In this document: piece after piece, positions 46,271-59,330 of the stretch
Layout: each line of letters opens with the position of its first letter
Position numbering within the stretch: the first letter of the stretch is position 1
NCBI RefSeq assembly: GCF_040802235.1
Contig: NC_133167.1
Location: 14,748,501-14,812,500, forward strand
Length of the DNA stretch: 64,000 nucleotides
Direction of reading: 5' to 3'
From: Manis javanica
Lineage: Eukaryota; Chordata; Mammalia; Pholidota; Manidae
Notes under the pieces: generated by a model
Seen by the model: the letters and a program-made list of their open reading frames with translations, nothing else
What the model was told of the DNA's origin: nothing
Databases searched by the model: none
Position numbers and translations under genes: made by a program

Positions 46271-48119
46271 GTGCAACACTTTGAAGTACCCCAGAGGAGT
46301 GTTTGTCCTTGCCCAATCCTCACCTCCTTTCTTGGCAACGTTTTTCCAGGGAATCTCAATTTCAGGAAGAAACACTTGTGTACAGAGGATATAGCTCCAG
46401 TTTATGTTTCCTGGTGTGGACCTCAGGGCAGCGTAGTAGCAGTCTGTTAGCTTTGTGCTAGGTACTTGGGGTCATTTCTGATGATCCCTCATATAATGCT
46501 GATCCCTTTCTCACTGAGGAAGCTGCAGCTGAGAACTAAGTCCCACATGTCACTGTGAAGTGCCAGCTCCATCATTCAGTTCAAGTGTGACGTCTTACCA
46601 TGTGCCTAACCGCTGAGCCATCCTGCCTCCCCTGGGGAAACACGGGAAAAAGACATGACCCCACACATCCCCAGTGCTGAAACTAATGGAGCTAAGTAAA
46701 GGACACATCCCTTTTTCACCTCCCTTATCATGCTTTCACTGAAAGGTAATTTAGAGAGCATACGATCAGTCTTTTTCCTCCACAGCTCTAACATCCGAAG
46801 CATGAGTCAGAAAATTAACCTTTTAACTTAATATATATGTTGCACATTGAGTCTGCTGGCAGTTTTCAGCCGCCTGAAGGGTATGTTTCGCACAGCATAG
46901 TGGATGTGCTCTCCGTGTACACATTGCAGGGGGTGGTGGGTTGCTTGCAGCCGCTTTGCCCTGAGGCCCTTGTGAATGCCACGTTACCGGACAGATTGGT
47001 CCAGTGTACATCATCAATTTTTATCACATTCTTTTATGAAATGGAAATTTCTATCATGGGCATGTAATTCGGTGAGTATTGAAAATAGTAACCTCTTTCG
47101 GAGGGCTATAATATCAAATCACATATTTATAGACTTAGGGAATTTGCCAGCTGCTCCTTTTTTTTTTTCTCCCCCCGGCATTTATCCCAGGTAAGTGAGA
47201 CAGTAGGTAGCACACTTTTGAGAACTGAAAGGGTTATAAAAATAGGATCATTTATTTGAAAAACTTCATTTTACATTTCTGAATTGGGGAAACACGCACG
47301 TTAAACAGCAACATGTTTATGTTAATTCAGGGGCAGCAGTCATAAAGTACAGTCAAGTCAGATCTGGATTTGGGACGCCATAGAGGTCTGCTCTGTGGTA
47401 ACCTTGATCCAGGTTGTGACTCATAATCTGAATTGGCGCTTGAGATGTTGAAAGTATTGAGAAGGCCGAGTCCAAGTTTCTTCTATATTGCATCTTAGCA
47501 ACTTGAGTAAACCAAAGACATTCGATGTTGATGTAGGTGGTTAAGGCATTTGGGAAATTCTGAGAGGTCCCTCTTCAGAACTGTACTTTTATCATTCCGA
47601 GTTTGCCTTTTACTTTGACATAGGCTTCATTAGGAAAGGACAGTTATACTTCCCAGGTAGTGTTCATCCTCACAGAAGGCTGCTTATAAGCATACAGTGA
47701 GCCCCTGGTAACTACTTGCTATTCGTGTTAGCCAAGCTGGCAGCCAGGTTCTCAAATTCTAGGTGGTGATTCACAGTTTCTGAGAAAAATAATAATTAGG
47801 ATTTAACTGTCACCTTCAATTTGCAACGCAGGGCAGGGTATTGGCTTTTGAGTTAAGATACTAGGAATGTGATTGAACTCTCAGAAAGGAAAATTCCTTA
47901 AAATAGAACACAGGTAAATGAAGTGTGGGAGATCCTGCCAGAGCCATGTACCAGGGTGGATGTTTACTGGGTGTTTTTAGTGGGTTTAAATCCCTCTAAT
48001 AATGAACTCTGTTATAACAGCAATCTGTTACCTTTATATAATTTCTGGATTGATGGGTGCATAGCATTGTTAGCAGACTTTTTGATTCATTGATTTATCA
48101 ATTGGACCAATGCTGCTGT

Positions 48120-48360
48120 TTAGCTTCCACCCACACCCCTCCCGTGGTACTGTTCTTAAAGGTTACCAGCACCTCTGACACTGACAATCCTAAGTGTCTT
48201 CCTGGGCTGTATCCTCCTTAATACCTCCCTTGTCTGTTTGGCTTTCTTCATCACTCTCCGGGTTCTTCCATAATGAGTATGGTGTTTGATCTGTGGCATT
48301 GGACACTGACATTCTCAGCATGCCTCCCAGGCACAGTGGGCATAAATGTCAATGCCTATG
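48120..48360 (+). repeat. L2 LINE fragment, sense
   Basis: AAGGTTACCAGCACCTCTGAC and CTTCATCACTCTCCGGGTTC resemble the L2 ORF2 end region ('aaggtcaccagtgacctc ... ctctcctggttctcc'). Diverged. Confidence 0.5.
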
Positions 48361-48384
48361 CCAAGAGCAGATGCTGAGGGTGAG

Positions 48385-48450
48385 GTGAGTTGCATACTTA
48401 AAGTGCCTGGCCCAGTCTCTGGTGGTGTTCAGTAAATGTTAGTTTCCTTC
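48385..48450 (+). repeat. MIR/L2 3' end
   Basis: AAAGTGCCTGGCCCAGTCTC and GGTGTTCAGTAAATGTTAG are the terminal core in sense, placed between two L2 pieces. Confidence 0.6.
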
Positions 48451-48589
48451 TTAATCTGTGTGCTCTTGTCTATCTTGCTTTTTAAATTTCTTTTTCTCCA
48501 GTTGCCTTTGAAATCTGGTATTTCCAAGATTCTTGCCTGAACTTTGTCTGACTCTACAGCTCATCCACTCCTGGGACTCCTGTGTTCTT

Positions 48590-48770
48590 TGCAGATGTTT
48601 TCCAGATCTCTGTCTCTGGTCGTGCTGACCTCCAGGTCTGTATTTCTAATTGCTCCCTAAACATCTCGACTCAAGTATCTTGGATTCAGTGACCACCCAA
48701 CTGATCTCATGCCCTTCCTTCCATAACTCCTCTTCCTGTAGAGCCAATACTGGGTAGAGTATCTACTCTC
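48590..48770 (+). repeat. L2 LINE fragment, sense
   Basis: GACCTCCAGGTCTGTATTTC, TAATTGCTCCCTAAACATCT and ATCTCATGCCCTTCCTTCC match the L2 region that reads 'tctccaactgcctactggacatctcc ... ctcatcatctcccc'. Confidence 0.6.
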
Positions 48771-51349
48771 TTGGGCATATGTGGTCTTGAAACTTGAAGG
48801 ACAATTTCAATCCCACTTTTTCTTTATTCTGCATCATCTAATCAGGAGAGAGGTACTACTGTAGTTTTGGTGTTGGACAGAACTTTCTTCCTTTCCTTAC
48901 TCAAGGGCAATTTTGGAAGTAAGTTGGCTGCTTGAAGTTAGGAAAAGCAAAGGCTGCTTAATTGACATTCACACTGGCAGGTCACAGTCTGAGGGGTTGA
49001 GAGTAGGGAAGGATTTATTGCAAGATGTCCTCAGTTAACACTGTATGGAACAGGCCATACCCTCCTGTGTATGGAATAACCAGTTTCTCATAATCTCTGT
49101 TTTTTCAAATATATGCAGATGCTGGTATGGTTCATAAATTGCAAATATATCTTAAATATTTGCAAATATATTTTAAAGAGTTATTGAATGTTAAAGTTAT
49201 TGAATGTGACAAGAGTTTTGTCATTAGATAATTTTTCAAATAATGCACAGTGAAAGTGTACCTGTTAGGGGGGATTTCATCAAAATGTAATGATGTCATA
49301 TTATGAAACATGGATTCCAAGAATAACGGACCTTCTTTCATTTTCTCAGAATCACTAATATATAGGAAAAGAAAAAAATCAAAGATTACATGAGCTTTCA
49401 AAAATAAGATTTTTGGGGAGAGAAATTGGAATTGAAAATCTTGAAACATTTGACTTCCTAAAGACACATCTGTTATATTCCATATAAGATAATTGACTGA
49501 GTGTGTGTGTGTGTGAGTGCACATCTTGGATAAATCTTGTCCTCTGGGTTTATCAGTTCCTTGCTGGATGATAAGGGAAATAAATATGTGTGCAAATAAG
49601 CCTAAAGTTAGAAGTGCTCTGTACACACAAAAATTTGATTTCTGATTCCCGAATGTAGTAACGCTTGATGGAAAAGGTGGTCGCTGATTTTAGGCTTTGC
49701 AGAGAGGTTAAGATTTATTCATAAGTGATTGGAGAACATGTGAACTAGCCAAGTGAGATCAAATGGTACTCAATCTTGTTTGATTAAAGTGTAGAATACT
49801 TGATGGATAAATTAGGGCCAGTGATGGGGGCCCTTGAGTTTCTCTTCTCTTCTGTTTGAATTTTATGGTATTAACACAGCAGGAGCCCATGCAAAATATT
49901 AAACACAGCCATGGCATGGTCAGCATGAGCATAATATTTTCTTTATTACACAAAATGGGTATCTAAAATTAACCTTAATGGAGAGTAAAGGAAATGGAAG
50001 AAGAAAGAAGACAGGAAGAGGAAGGGAGGCTCAGAAAAACTGAGAAACTACAGGGGAAGAAAGCAGATCTTTCGAGAGAGAGAGAAAAGGCATGGCTGGA
50101 ACGCTGGACTATATTAGTGGTAACCTACTCTTATTTATTTGGGCTGTGAGTTCAGAGTTATCTTTGCCTTGCGCTTGAGAGGTTAATTTGGGGGTTTAGC
50201 CATTACGCACAGGTTTTTTAATGTCCACTTATATTCATAAGCCCTGAGGGGCTCCCTTTCTAAAGGATAGTTAACTGTAGCATTAACTTGGAGTGAATCC
50301 CAGCAGCATTAATACCATCCAGGGTTGGGTCTCCTAGGTAGGACATCTTTATAGCTGGAACAGAAAAAAGATGTTCTGTTCTATTTGCCTGAAGAGCTGA
50401 AGAAAAGGAAATGATTTTTCTCCACGCCAGTTGTCCCTTGCACGCCTCCTCTGTCTTTCACCATCTGTTACCCACCTCACAGTGCACAGGGATTCAGACC
50501 AGTGCTGTTGCCTGTGACTCACAGCCCAGATGCCCCTTTACAGACACGGTGCCTCACTTCACATCAGTGAGGAAACCTGGCTTTCCTTTGTGACTCTAAG
50601 ACCCTGCTCATCTTAGTGTTCAGGTATTCTTAAATCATGGGTCATGCTTTGTTATGTTCTGCTCTCTTTGATGCTTTTTAAAACATTTAAAACTACATTT
50701 ATAGGCACCCTGGGTGTTACATTGCACTTTGTTTAAAATATGTGCCTGCTTTGTTAGTGAGGGAACCTTTGCCAAGAGAATTGTATGTGGGAGGGTGTGA
50801 CTAACTTAGCAGAGACTTTTATCTCTTATCGGATCTGCCTGAGCTCTCCAGGCTGCCTTTGATATGACTTATTTCTTTCCCCACCAGCCCTGCCCCTCCA
50901 ACCTTTACTGCTATCTTTCCTCCTCAAATTATGCATACCTAAATATTTTCACTTTTCAAGAGAATCTACTCTATATTCTTTTTCTGTTGGGTGATTGGAG
51001 CCTTGGATTTCCTCCTCTGAGTGACAGGTACTCAAAGGCAGATGGCATTAGAATTCTGCCTCCCCCCGCCCCCACCCCCCACTTCCTATCTAAGTATTAT
51101 CAGTAGACCTGGCCTGCCTGTTAAGGTTGTCCTTTTTCCCTTTTGGCAGCTTTCAGCAGAGCCTGCAATATTGCCAGATTGTTTGAAGGGAAATCTTAAG
51201 GCCCAGTGGCCAAGAAATACAGGAATAGGGCAATGAATGTGAAATGATCTCTGTAAAGGGACAGTTAAGGGGGTGGTCCAGTTGCTGTTTCCTTCAGTTG
51301 CCTCTTCTGTCCAGACTTCTGGAGGTTTCGATGCTAAAGGCAACTGTGC

Positions 51350-51560
51350 CATCATTCATTCATCCATTTATTCAACCTACAAATATGTTAATGTACAGTT
51401 AGCATTGCAAGATACTGTACCAATACTAGAGATTTCATAGCTAACAGGATAGGAACATTTGCTGCTGCTGTTGAGCTAAGAATGTGTTCTAAGGGGGAGA
51501 TGGACAATAAACCCCCAACACACAGTTCATTGCAGAATTACGGTTGTGCAGATGGACGGG
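51350..51560 (-). repeat. L2 LINE 3' end, antisense
   Basis: CATTCATTCATCCATTTATT followed by CAACCTACAAATATG is the reversed L2 tail, and CTAAGGGGGAGATGGACAATA further in matches its 'ctagtgggggagacagacaataa' segment. Confidence 0.75.
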
Positions 51561-52339
51561 GGATGGAGGGCCTGCAGGAGAGAAGCTTCCTCTTGGCAGG
51601 TACAGGCATCTAGGAAGTTTTTCCTTGTTGTTTTACCAGCCGGAGATGTGGGCAGTGCAGGGTAAGGACTGAGCATTCAACTCAGAAGCAATCAGGAAAA
51701 AGGGCATGAATGGCAACAGATCTGAATAAATCTGCTCTCCTTCTGAGTTTTCCTGGTAATCATCTAGCTATCTGCCATCTCCCTCCCAGTAAGGTCAAAG
51801 CCAGCTCCTGGGGAAGAGGGAAGGTAAAGTCCTCACTTGAAAAACACCTCCGCACTGCCCACACCAACAGCCATGTAACGTCGGCTGGAGGCTGAGTTAA
51901 CTCCGCGTTTCCTTCAGTTGCTGTTGACAAGCTCCTGTTGCTGCACTCTTGCTTCCCGTTTGGATCCTGCTCAGGAATGTGGTCCCTCAGCCGGCTTCTT
52001 TGAATCGCTCTGAGCACCGTCATGCAGCTGCTGTCAAGGTGTGGCCGGCTGTAAATGGCCAGAACCCAGAGCCTGGCTGCCAGCCTGGTAGAGGCTGTTG
52101 TGTTTACAGATGCGGGAGGTGTTGAGTAATTAGTGGAGGAAGTGATGCTCAGGTAGATCTAGACATGACTCATTGTGAAGCAGAGCCAAGGGGAAAAACA
52201 AAATTTTCTCCTTATGTCATTTGTTTGGTATCTTAAGTCCACTTCAAAGAACATCATGGGGAAGAGCAAAAATTAGTACCTATGTCACTTACTTGGAACC
52301 TGACACAAAAATCAGGCCCCCGGCCTCCCCCTCTGCCTC

Positions 52340-52850
52340 CTCTAGGTGACCATCATCTCTGCCTGGGTTCTGTCAGCAGCCTCACCCTGCTTCCATGTAC
52401 TGCCCACCGTCTATGCCCCACCAGCAGCTAAAGTGACCTTTTGAAAACTTCTAGCAAAGCACATTGTCATACTGAGAACAAAGTCTAAATTCTTCACTGA
52501 GTTTATGGCCTATAATCTGGACTCTCCCGGACTCTTTGAGCTCATTCTTGCATTCCTCTCCAAGCATTTCCCAGGCCCTGTCCAGTTCGCTCTGCCCTGT
52601 AGTACACGTTCACCGCCAGGGCCTTTGCAACTTCTGCTTTTTCCTTGGATGCTTTTCTGTGTAAATGTTCACAATTGCTGGCCCTATTTTAGCTCAGGGC
52701 CCAAGTCTCATGGCATCTATGAAAGGCCTTTCTATGCACCTGCTGTAAGCTGCTTCCCCACCCTCAGTGTGTATTTCACGTCACGGGTTTTGTTCTCTTA
52801 CATCCCCGTCACTCAAAACATGTAGCCTGGAAAGCAGAGACCCTGTCAGC
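52340..52850 (+). repeat. L2 LINE fragment, sense
   Basis: AGGGCCTTTGCAACTTCTGC, TTTTTCCTTGGATGCTTTTC and GAAAGGCCTTTCTATGCACC lie in L2 order ('cagggcctttgcacttgctgttcc ... gaggccttccctgacc'). It is the longest L2 remnant in the window and the cause of the 106-codon open frame at 52505-52825. Confidence 0.75.
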
Positions 52851-53084
52851 CATCCTTTGTACTGGGCATATGTGGGTGTGTGCAGCAATATGTGTAGATT
52901 GAATGAACCTGAAGCCATAGAAGACATTTCTTTCTTTCTTTTCTTTTTTTTTTTTGTTTTGTTCTCTTTTCTGACTTTAGTAAGTGACAAAAAAGAGCGC
53001 AGGAGCACTCAGAAATCTCTGTTAGGACAGGAAAGAGAAAATTCAGTGAAGAGTTTGAAGTTGTGAATGTTGGGGAAAGACGTT

Positions 53085-53165
53085 GTTGTGTAAGCCCATA
53101 ACTCAGTCTCTTGCTCATGATTCCACAGCTGGTAAGTGGCGGAGCTTAGATCCTGAGGCCCATGG
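53085..53165 (-). repeat. MIR fragment, antisense
   Basis: CCACAGCTGGTAAGTGGCGG followed by AGCTTAGATCCTGAGG is the antisense 'cacagctagtaagtggcagagc' part only. Confidence 0.6.
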
Positions 53166-53334
53166 AGAGGAGCCCATATCAGTCCTCAAACAGAAGATAA
53201 ATGTATTAGATTAATTTAGCTGAATAACATTTGAACCAAATTGTAAGTGACTTTAGTGTATATTAAGATACCTTTTGCTTTTTCAGTATCAGGTCAAGGG
53301 AAGAGTATATAGAATTTTAAAAATTTAGAAAGAT

Positions 53335-53475
53335 TTTATAAATTATTTTGTCTTCTGTTCTCAGAAGAAACTGAGGCCCAAAGATGTTAATTAAGTTGAT
53401 ACATGTTGGGACTGAAATCCAGGTCTGCTCCCCAGAGAGCCTGGCTGGCTGGCAGGCCTGCTTTTTAGATTCACT
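53335..53475 (-). repeat. MIR SINE, antisense
   Basis: CAGAAGAAACTGAGGCCCAAAG and GACTGAAATCCAGGTCTGC bracket a diverged core. Confidence 0.7.
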
Positions 53476-56089
53476 TCCTGTACTTACGTATATGTGTGGA
53501 ATGGATCCTTGCTTGTGGTTCTGACATACCAAGTGTAACCTTGACATAGCCTTGAGGAAAAAATGCTTAATTTTGTTCATGAAGATGAAGATTATCATCC
53601 ACCTGCCAAACTTTTCTACTGCCTTTTTTTTTTTTTCCTGGGGGAAGGATTTATGACTTCTTTTTTTTTTTTTCCTTCATATCCAAGCCTCCTTCAGAAT
53701 GATCTTTCCTCAGGGCTAGGAAGAAAGTTTCCTGTCCTAATAAATAAAATGCAAGTATTTTCCTGGTCTCAGCTTTCCAGACACCGAAGTGATCTACTTT
53801 GGATGGCTGTTTGTGAGGCCTTTTTAATGATTTTCGATTGCTTTGTGATGTACAGAAGGGAAGAGTAAATTAGCAGAGAGATTAAACCATTTTCCTAAAT
53901 GGTAGGCTGCAACTTGTAAATAAGATCATAGGAAAAGTTTGCAATTTGAAATGTCGTTTATAATCACTGTTGAAGGTTAGTCTAGTTTGTTTTGGATGAG
54001 TTAAGATTTTGTACATCAGAGGTGAATTTAGGTTATATTAGTGATACACAGTTCTTTTGTGTTTACATAAGCCTGACTTGGTCTCCTGTTTTCTTTTAAC
54101 GAGTTGACTCTCTCTTCCATACTGTTTATGTTTTACAGAGGGGAGTTGTTCCTTCCACTTTTTCTTCCTCCGGGGCCCTAACCCTGGGAACATGTTCAGT
54201 ATCATGGTCTTGTTTTATTAATATCAATTGTCATGGTGATTGCTCGTGTTTCATATTGGGGATGTGATGGAGACAAACAAGCAGATTATGACTTGATATT
54301 TCCTGTGGCAGCTCTGTTTGGGATTTTTAATTTATACCTGGAAAAAATTTACTGACCTTAACTGATAATCCTGCCCAACAAAAGATAAACACACTTATAA
54401 GTCACCAGGGTAAGTCAGATGTTCTTGAAAGGGACAAAGAATTCACCTGCAAGCACTTCTGGCACCTAGCCCTTTCCCATGAATTCAAACTGATGACAGC
54501 CAAAGCTCTGGCTGCCAAAGCACTTTCCACAGGACAACCTCCCCCCGACCCCAAGTTGCGACCAGCAGGTCTGCCTCTTAAGGAGGAGCTGGAGACCAGC
54601 CCTTCGCCCCTTTCAAGAGGGGATCAGATGGAAGCAAAGAAATTATCCTAGAGCTGAGGAGTGACGATCTGTGAATGTACAACTCCCCTGCTTTCCTTTT
54701 GTCCATGTGGTCCTTTTGGAAGCTCACAGGTAAGTCCTGGCAGGTTGTTCAGTTATCCCTGTAAAGGTGGGCTCTCTGCATCGCCCTGACCGTTCCTACT
54801 AGCAATCTAAACTGATTTCTTAGAACAATGGTCTGTCGACCTGATGCCTTCAGAATGCATTAAAGATATGATCAAATCCTACCCAGCTTATAGGAGGGAG
54901 TTAACTGAGTCAGTGGGAGAGAGTGGGCTGGTGCTAGCCCTGTTTTATATAACAGCAAAGTCATCAATGCTATCTCCAGTCTTGGTCTTGCTGCTTCTTG
55001 TTCTGATCTCAGATTGCTTCTGTACCACAACAAAAACAGACGGTACACATGTCCCATAAATTTCACTTGGTCTAGACAAGGACTCTGGGGAGCTCCTTGG
55101 GAATTTTTATTTTGTTCTTCTTAGACATAAGGAGTGTTGGAATCATCAAACACGTAGAATATAAATGCTGGCAGATAGTTATATAAAAATTAATCTGCTA
55201 GATGCAATACCAAAAATAGATGTTTAACCTGATCATAGCTGTTAAACATAAATCACGAGTTTCTTCTTATCATGAGGGTGCAGAATTTTAAAATGCTCTT
55301 TTGGAAAATTGTGAATGCAATAATTTTCAAATTTTCACAGTAGACAGTGAAGGGATCCATGATCAAAAACCTCAGCAGAGAATTGTAGTGTATTGCTAAT
55401 AACAGTAACACTGAGGAAGCCAATCTTTTAAAGTGTCTTAATTTTTTTGAGACTCAGGCCCCATCAACATAACAAAAACAGAGGGGGCATAGTTACACTG
55501 CAATCACTTCAACCACATAAATCGGGATTTGTGGCAACTCAGGCTATAAAGTCATTTGGGTGACAATGACTAGCGAAGCTGCCTGAGTTAATCAAATAAT
55601 TATTTAACACATGTTTCCCTTAGTCTGGCCCTGCCTTCTGAACATATTTCATTCTTTCCCAGTCTTCTTTACAACCTTTACTTTTAAATGGAGAAACCAA
55701 GGAAGTACAGGATGTACGTAGTTAGTGAGAGAACTACAGCTCTTTCCAACTTGGCTGAGATCTCCCTAAAAAAGGGTCCTCTTCTAAGTCAGCATAGGAA
55801 ATACCTGGAGCGCCTACCACAGGGATTTGCTCCTGGTTGGCATTCACTAACTGGTCTATGAACCTGTGCATGGTTAAACTCTGTTCCTTCAAAAATTCCA
55901 CCCAAGAGCCACCTCTTCTGTCTGATGCTGTTTTTCTAGTATGTTCCTTTCTGCAGGCAGAAGTGTGGGTTCTGTGCATGGAAAGGCCCCCATTACCAAG
56001 TTTGCAGGTGCCTCTGCCAGGAAGCATTCCTTAAGATGTGAGGTTGAGCAATGAATGGTCAGTTCCCTTCTTCAAGGCAATAATAGCTT

Positions 56090-56170
56090 CCCATTTCTCA
56101 GCTTCTTAGTATTTTTTAATGTATGTGCTCAATAAATAATATCATTATTACTATCATTATGTAAAGGCTT
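56090..56170 (+). repeat. MIR/L2 3' tail
   Basis: GTATGTGCTCAATAAATAAT followed by ATTATTACTATCATTATG is the terminal element in sense. Confidence 0.6.
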
Positions 56171-58499
56171 AATAAAGATTTGCTTAAACAGAAATGGCCG
56201 ATGAATGCATACATGCCCATAGCTCCTGGTGGAGGAACTTTTTACATAATCATGCTAATCACATAGATTCAAGTATGAGATTCAGGTGGGCTCCTGTGAG
56301 GAGTGGAAGAAGAAAAGACCAGCTGCTTCCTTTATTCAGTCAGTGTTCTGACCTGTTGTAATCAGTGGATACTAATAAGCCACTAATCTTTGCATTCCCC
56401 AAATTTCAAAGGTCGAAGACCATCACAACACATCAAAAACCTGTTGCTCTTTGAAATGTGCTGGGTAGTGGAGTTTGGTGTTAGTGGCTTCAGATTTGCA
56501 TGCTGTCCTTGTGATTGATGTACTGATTCATGGTGACTACTGATAGTTTGTTTACATGGCAGCACTTCCTTAAATCTTGCGAAAGTTTTCCCTTATATTT
56601 TCAACCATTTTATATTCAAATTCAAAGAAGGGGTTAGGTGTTTTTTTTTAACATGATCAAACACTTTCTGCGTCCAGCGCATTTGTTTTTCTTGCTTTTT
56701 ATTTTTTCCTGATACTGTGGCCATTTGTGGGTTTTAGTTGTCATTTGTTTCCTTACCTAAAATAAACTTTAACATATTAGAAAAGCAGATAAGCTTAAAT
56801 TTTGTCATAACCTCAAAAAACATTATTATTATAATAAAGTCATTCAATTAAGGTCTCAATTTACTCAAATTTTTGTCTTAAAGAGATCGATAAATTGATT
56901 TAAAAACTCAAATGAACAATTCCTTAATCAAAGTTTACCAAAGGAGATCATGGTCATTGATAATGTGAAATGAAGGTATGAGATAAAGGGAAAAATACAA
57001 AATTTATAGAGCTCAAGGAATTAGATTATTTCCCTGAATTAATTCTTTTTCAAGGCAATATTGAAATCCATGATTTAAAAAAAAAATTTGGAACAAGTTT
57101 TCAGTGTTCTAACAGGAACAATAAAATCAAGGGTCAAAGTAAGACTAAGGAATCTTTAACAAACTATATACTTAAAAAAATTGTGGTTACAGTTTGCTCT
57201 GCTGCCCACTGTTTTAAAATTGTCATCCCTTATCAAATTAAAATAATTTATATCTAACAATGCTCTATGTGATTCATTACAGATTCATATTAACTTCCAC
57301 CTTAGAGAAAATTGTAATGATAAAACTAAGTAAAAGTTCCCGATCTCACTATGGTCAAATCTGTTAAGAACCTCTGGGCTTCAGAACAGAACAACATTTA
57401 TATATATTTTTTTCAAAAAGATTGTAGCACTTGGCCTACCAGTCAAGTCACTTACATCTGCCTACATTTGGAAGCCTACATACCTTTTCTGGCACCCTGG
57501 AAAATTCGCCCATGAGAAAAAGCCCAGGCTTCCCAGCCAAACACTGGAGGTATAAAAATTAGAGCTAACGGTCTTCTTCATTTCCGCCAGTACCTTTAGG
57601 GGTACACGGAGAAGTGCTGCTTTTAGTAGAGTTGTTGATGGTGGTGTGAGGTTGCTAATGTGTGGTGTCTACTAGTTAATTTGCTTCCCTTCCATGTTTA
57701 ATTGAACTTCGTCTACTTTGAAACCTCTGCTGTTCAAGTTGGTTCCCTCCAAATTCACCAGACAAATAGCTCCTCAAATAACTAGTTTGTCTGTTTTTGA
57801 GGCAAGCAGGGAAAATCATAAATTATTTCTCCATTGCATTTTTCTTGTTTGTGTTCAGTAATTTTTATGGAGTCGATTTAAATTTAATAGGCTTTATGTG
57901 AACTTCTAGAGGATTTACTGCATCTTATGTGAAAACTGCATCTGACATTTTAGAATTACCTACCCATTTATGGGATTGTACTGCATTCTGTTCTTGAAAG
58001 AGCAAGTCAGTTTTTAGCATAGATTTTCCTGTCATGTTTTTCCCTTTGTATGAGAGCTAGTGCCAAGGTGAGGGTGGAAACAATGGAAGGAGATAGAGTG
58101 TAGGGAAGAGGCTAGAACTGTGGTGTGCTGAAGGAGATGGTCTGGATCTTAAATTTGATGGAAAGAAAAATTCTCAGAAACCCAACCCAATATTTTTTTT
58201 TCAATTTTAAGTATGTATTTACATACTTTTAAAATAAAAATAGAACTGTTGCCTATCTTACCTGTGTCACTAAATAAGCTGCAGATGCTATGAGCCAGAA
58301 TTTAATCCAAGCTTTTCTACATCATGCTAACACAGGACATCAAATAATAGTGGGTAAGTTATCATATAGTGCTGTGGAAGTTATATCCACTTCTATTTAA
58401 AAACAAAAAACGTGAGGTGTTTTTTTTTTTTTAGTAGATACATTACCCACACTCTCATCTCTTGCAGCCAGTTACATCGCACTGTAGTAATAACACATG

Positions 58500-58700
58500 A
58501 CCCTTTTAGTGAGTAGCTAATACAGGACAGGCACTGTGCTTCACTCCCTTGTGCATTATCTCAATTAGTCATCACATCAGCGCTGCAGAAGAGAAAATCA
58601 AAGTCAGGATGGTTCAACAATTTGTTCTAGTTCACACATATAATAAACCGCAAGACTAAATACAAATTCCAGTCTGTATGCCTGGACTGAACTTCAGGCT
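58500..58700 (-). repeat. MIR SINE, antisense
   Basis: ACAGGACAGGCACTGTGCTT, TGCATTATCTCAATTAGTCA and CAGTCTGTATGCCTGGACTG follow antisense MIR order. Confidence 0.8.
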
Positions 58701-59149
58701 TTTCCTTCTGTGCCCCTTCCTGCTCCTGCTGTAAATTATTACCAGTGTAAAAGGAAAATCAGGCAGTGAGTGTAAATGTCAGAAAGAAAATAATCAGATT
58801 TGTTCTAGGTTTTTTTTTTTTTTGCCTTTGTCATTCTTTTACTTATATTTTTGCTCTTGATGATGAAACATCTTTGTCTGAAATATCTTTACCTTTTTAA
58901 ATAGAGGTGCATCATAGTCCTTTACAAGCTTGGTTGAGGTAACCAGAATGAGTTATTTTTATTTTATCTGAACCTGTCTCCACCATCTCCCCTAAAGTCA
59001 ATTTAAAATAATATCCTGAGGATACTAAAGACTGAAAGCAACCAGCAGCAGGTCAGAGGCCTCTAAAAAATTCTGTACATCTTTTATGTATTGTTTATTA
59101 GACAAAGTACATCTTGGCATGAAATGGATAAACTTGATTTTCTCATTTT

Positions 59150-59330
59150 ACAACTTTATTTATTTATTTATTTTTATTTTGTTGCCATTAATCTACAATT
59201 ACATGCAGAACGTTGTTTACTAGGCTCTCCCCTTCACCAAGTCCCCCCCACAATCCCCATTATAGTCACTTTCCAACAGCATAGTAAGGTGCTGTAGAAT
59301 CACTACTTACAACTGTCTTTTGCAAAATAT
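59150..59330. repeat. Unnamed interspersed repeat fragment
   Basis: A TTTATTTATTTA run leads into TTGCCATTAATCTACAATTA, TACTAGGCTCTCCCCTTCAC, a C-run and CAACAGCATAGTAAGGTGCT. The word series is familiar as a frequent repeat of one mammal lineage (I think pangolins), but I cannot name the family. It looks younger than the MIR/L2 fossils around it. Confidence 0.45.

Larger units (their letters stand above)
45001..54000 (+). other. EPHA4: EPHA4 intron 3, fourth part
   Basis: MIR and L2 remnants cluster at 45.06-46.27, 48.1-48.8, 51.35-51.56, 52.34-52.85 and 53.1-53.5 kb. A compound GT/GA microsatellite lies at 45.8 kb. The interval 46.6-48.1 kb and the interval 48.8-51.3 kb hold nothing I recognise apart from a purine-rich stretch at 49,980-50,090. 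A 164-codon open frame on the minus strand at 49132-49626 has no family resemblance. Confidence 0.8.

Noticed and set aside
49132-49626. 164-codon minus-strand open frame in intron 3
   Set aside because: The longest intronic frame, but its peptide has no recognisable family, includes a GT-repeat-derived His/Thr stretch, and has no promoter or splice context. It is compatible with chance in AT-rich DNA.
52505-53066. Plus-strand frames of 106 and 99 codons
   Set aside because: They translate an L2 LINE remnant in a meaningless frame and a T-rich run.
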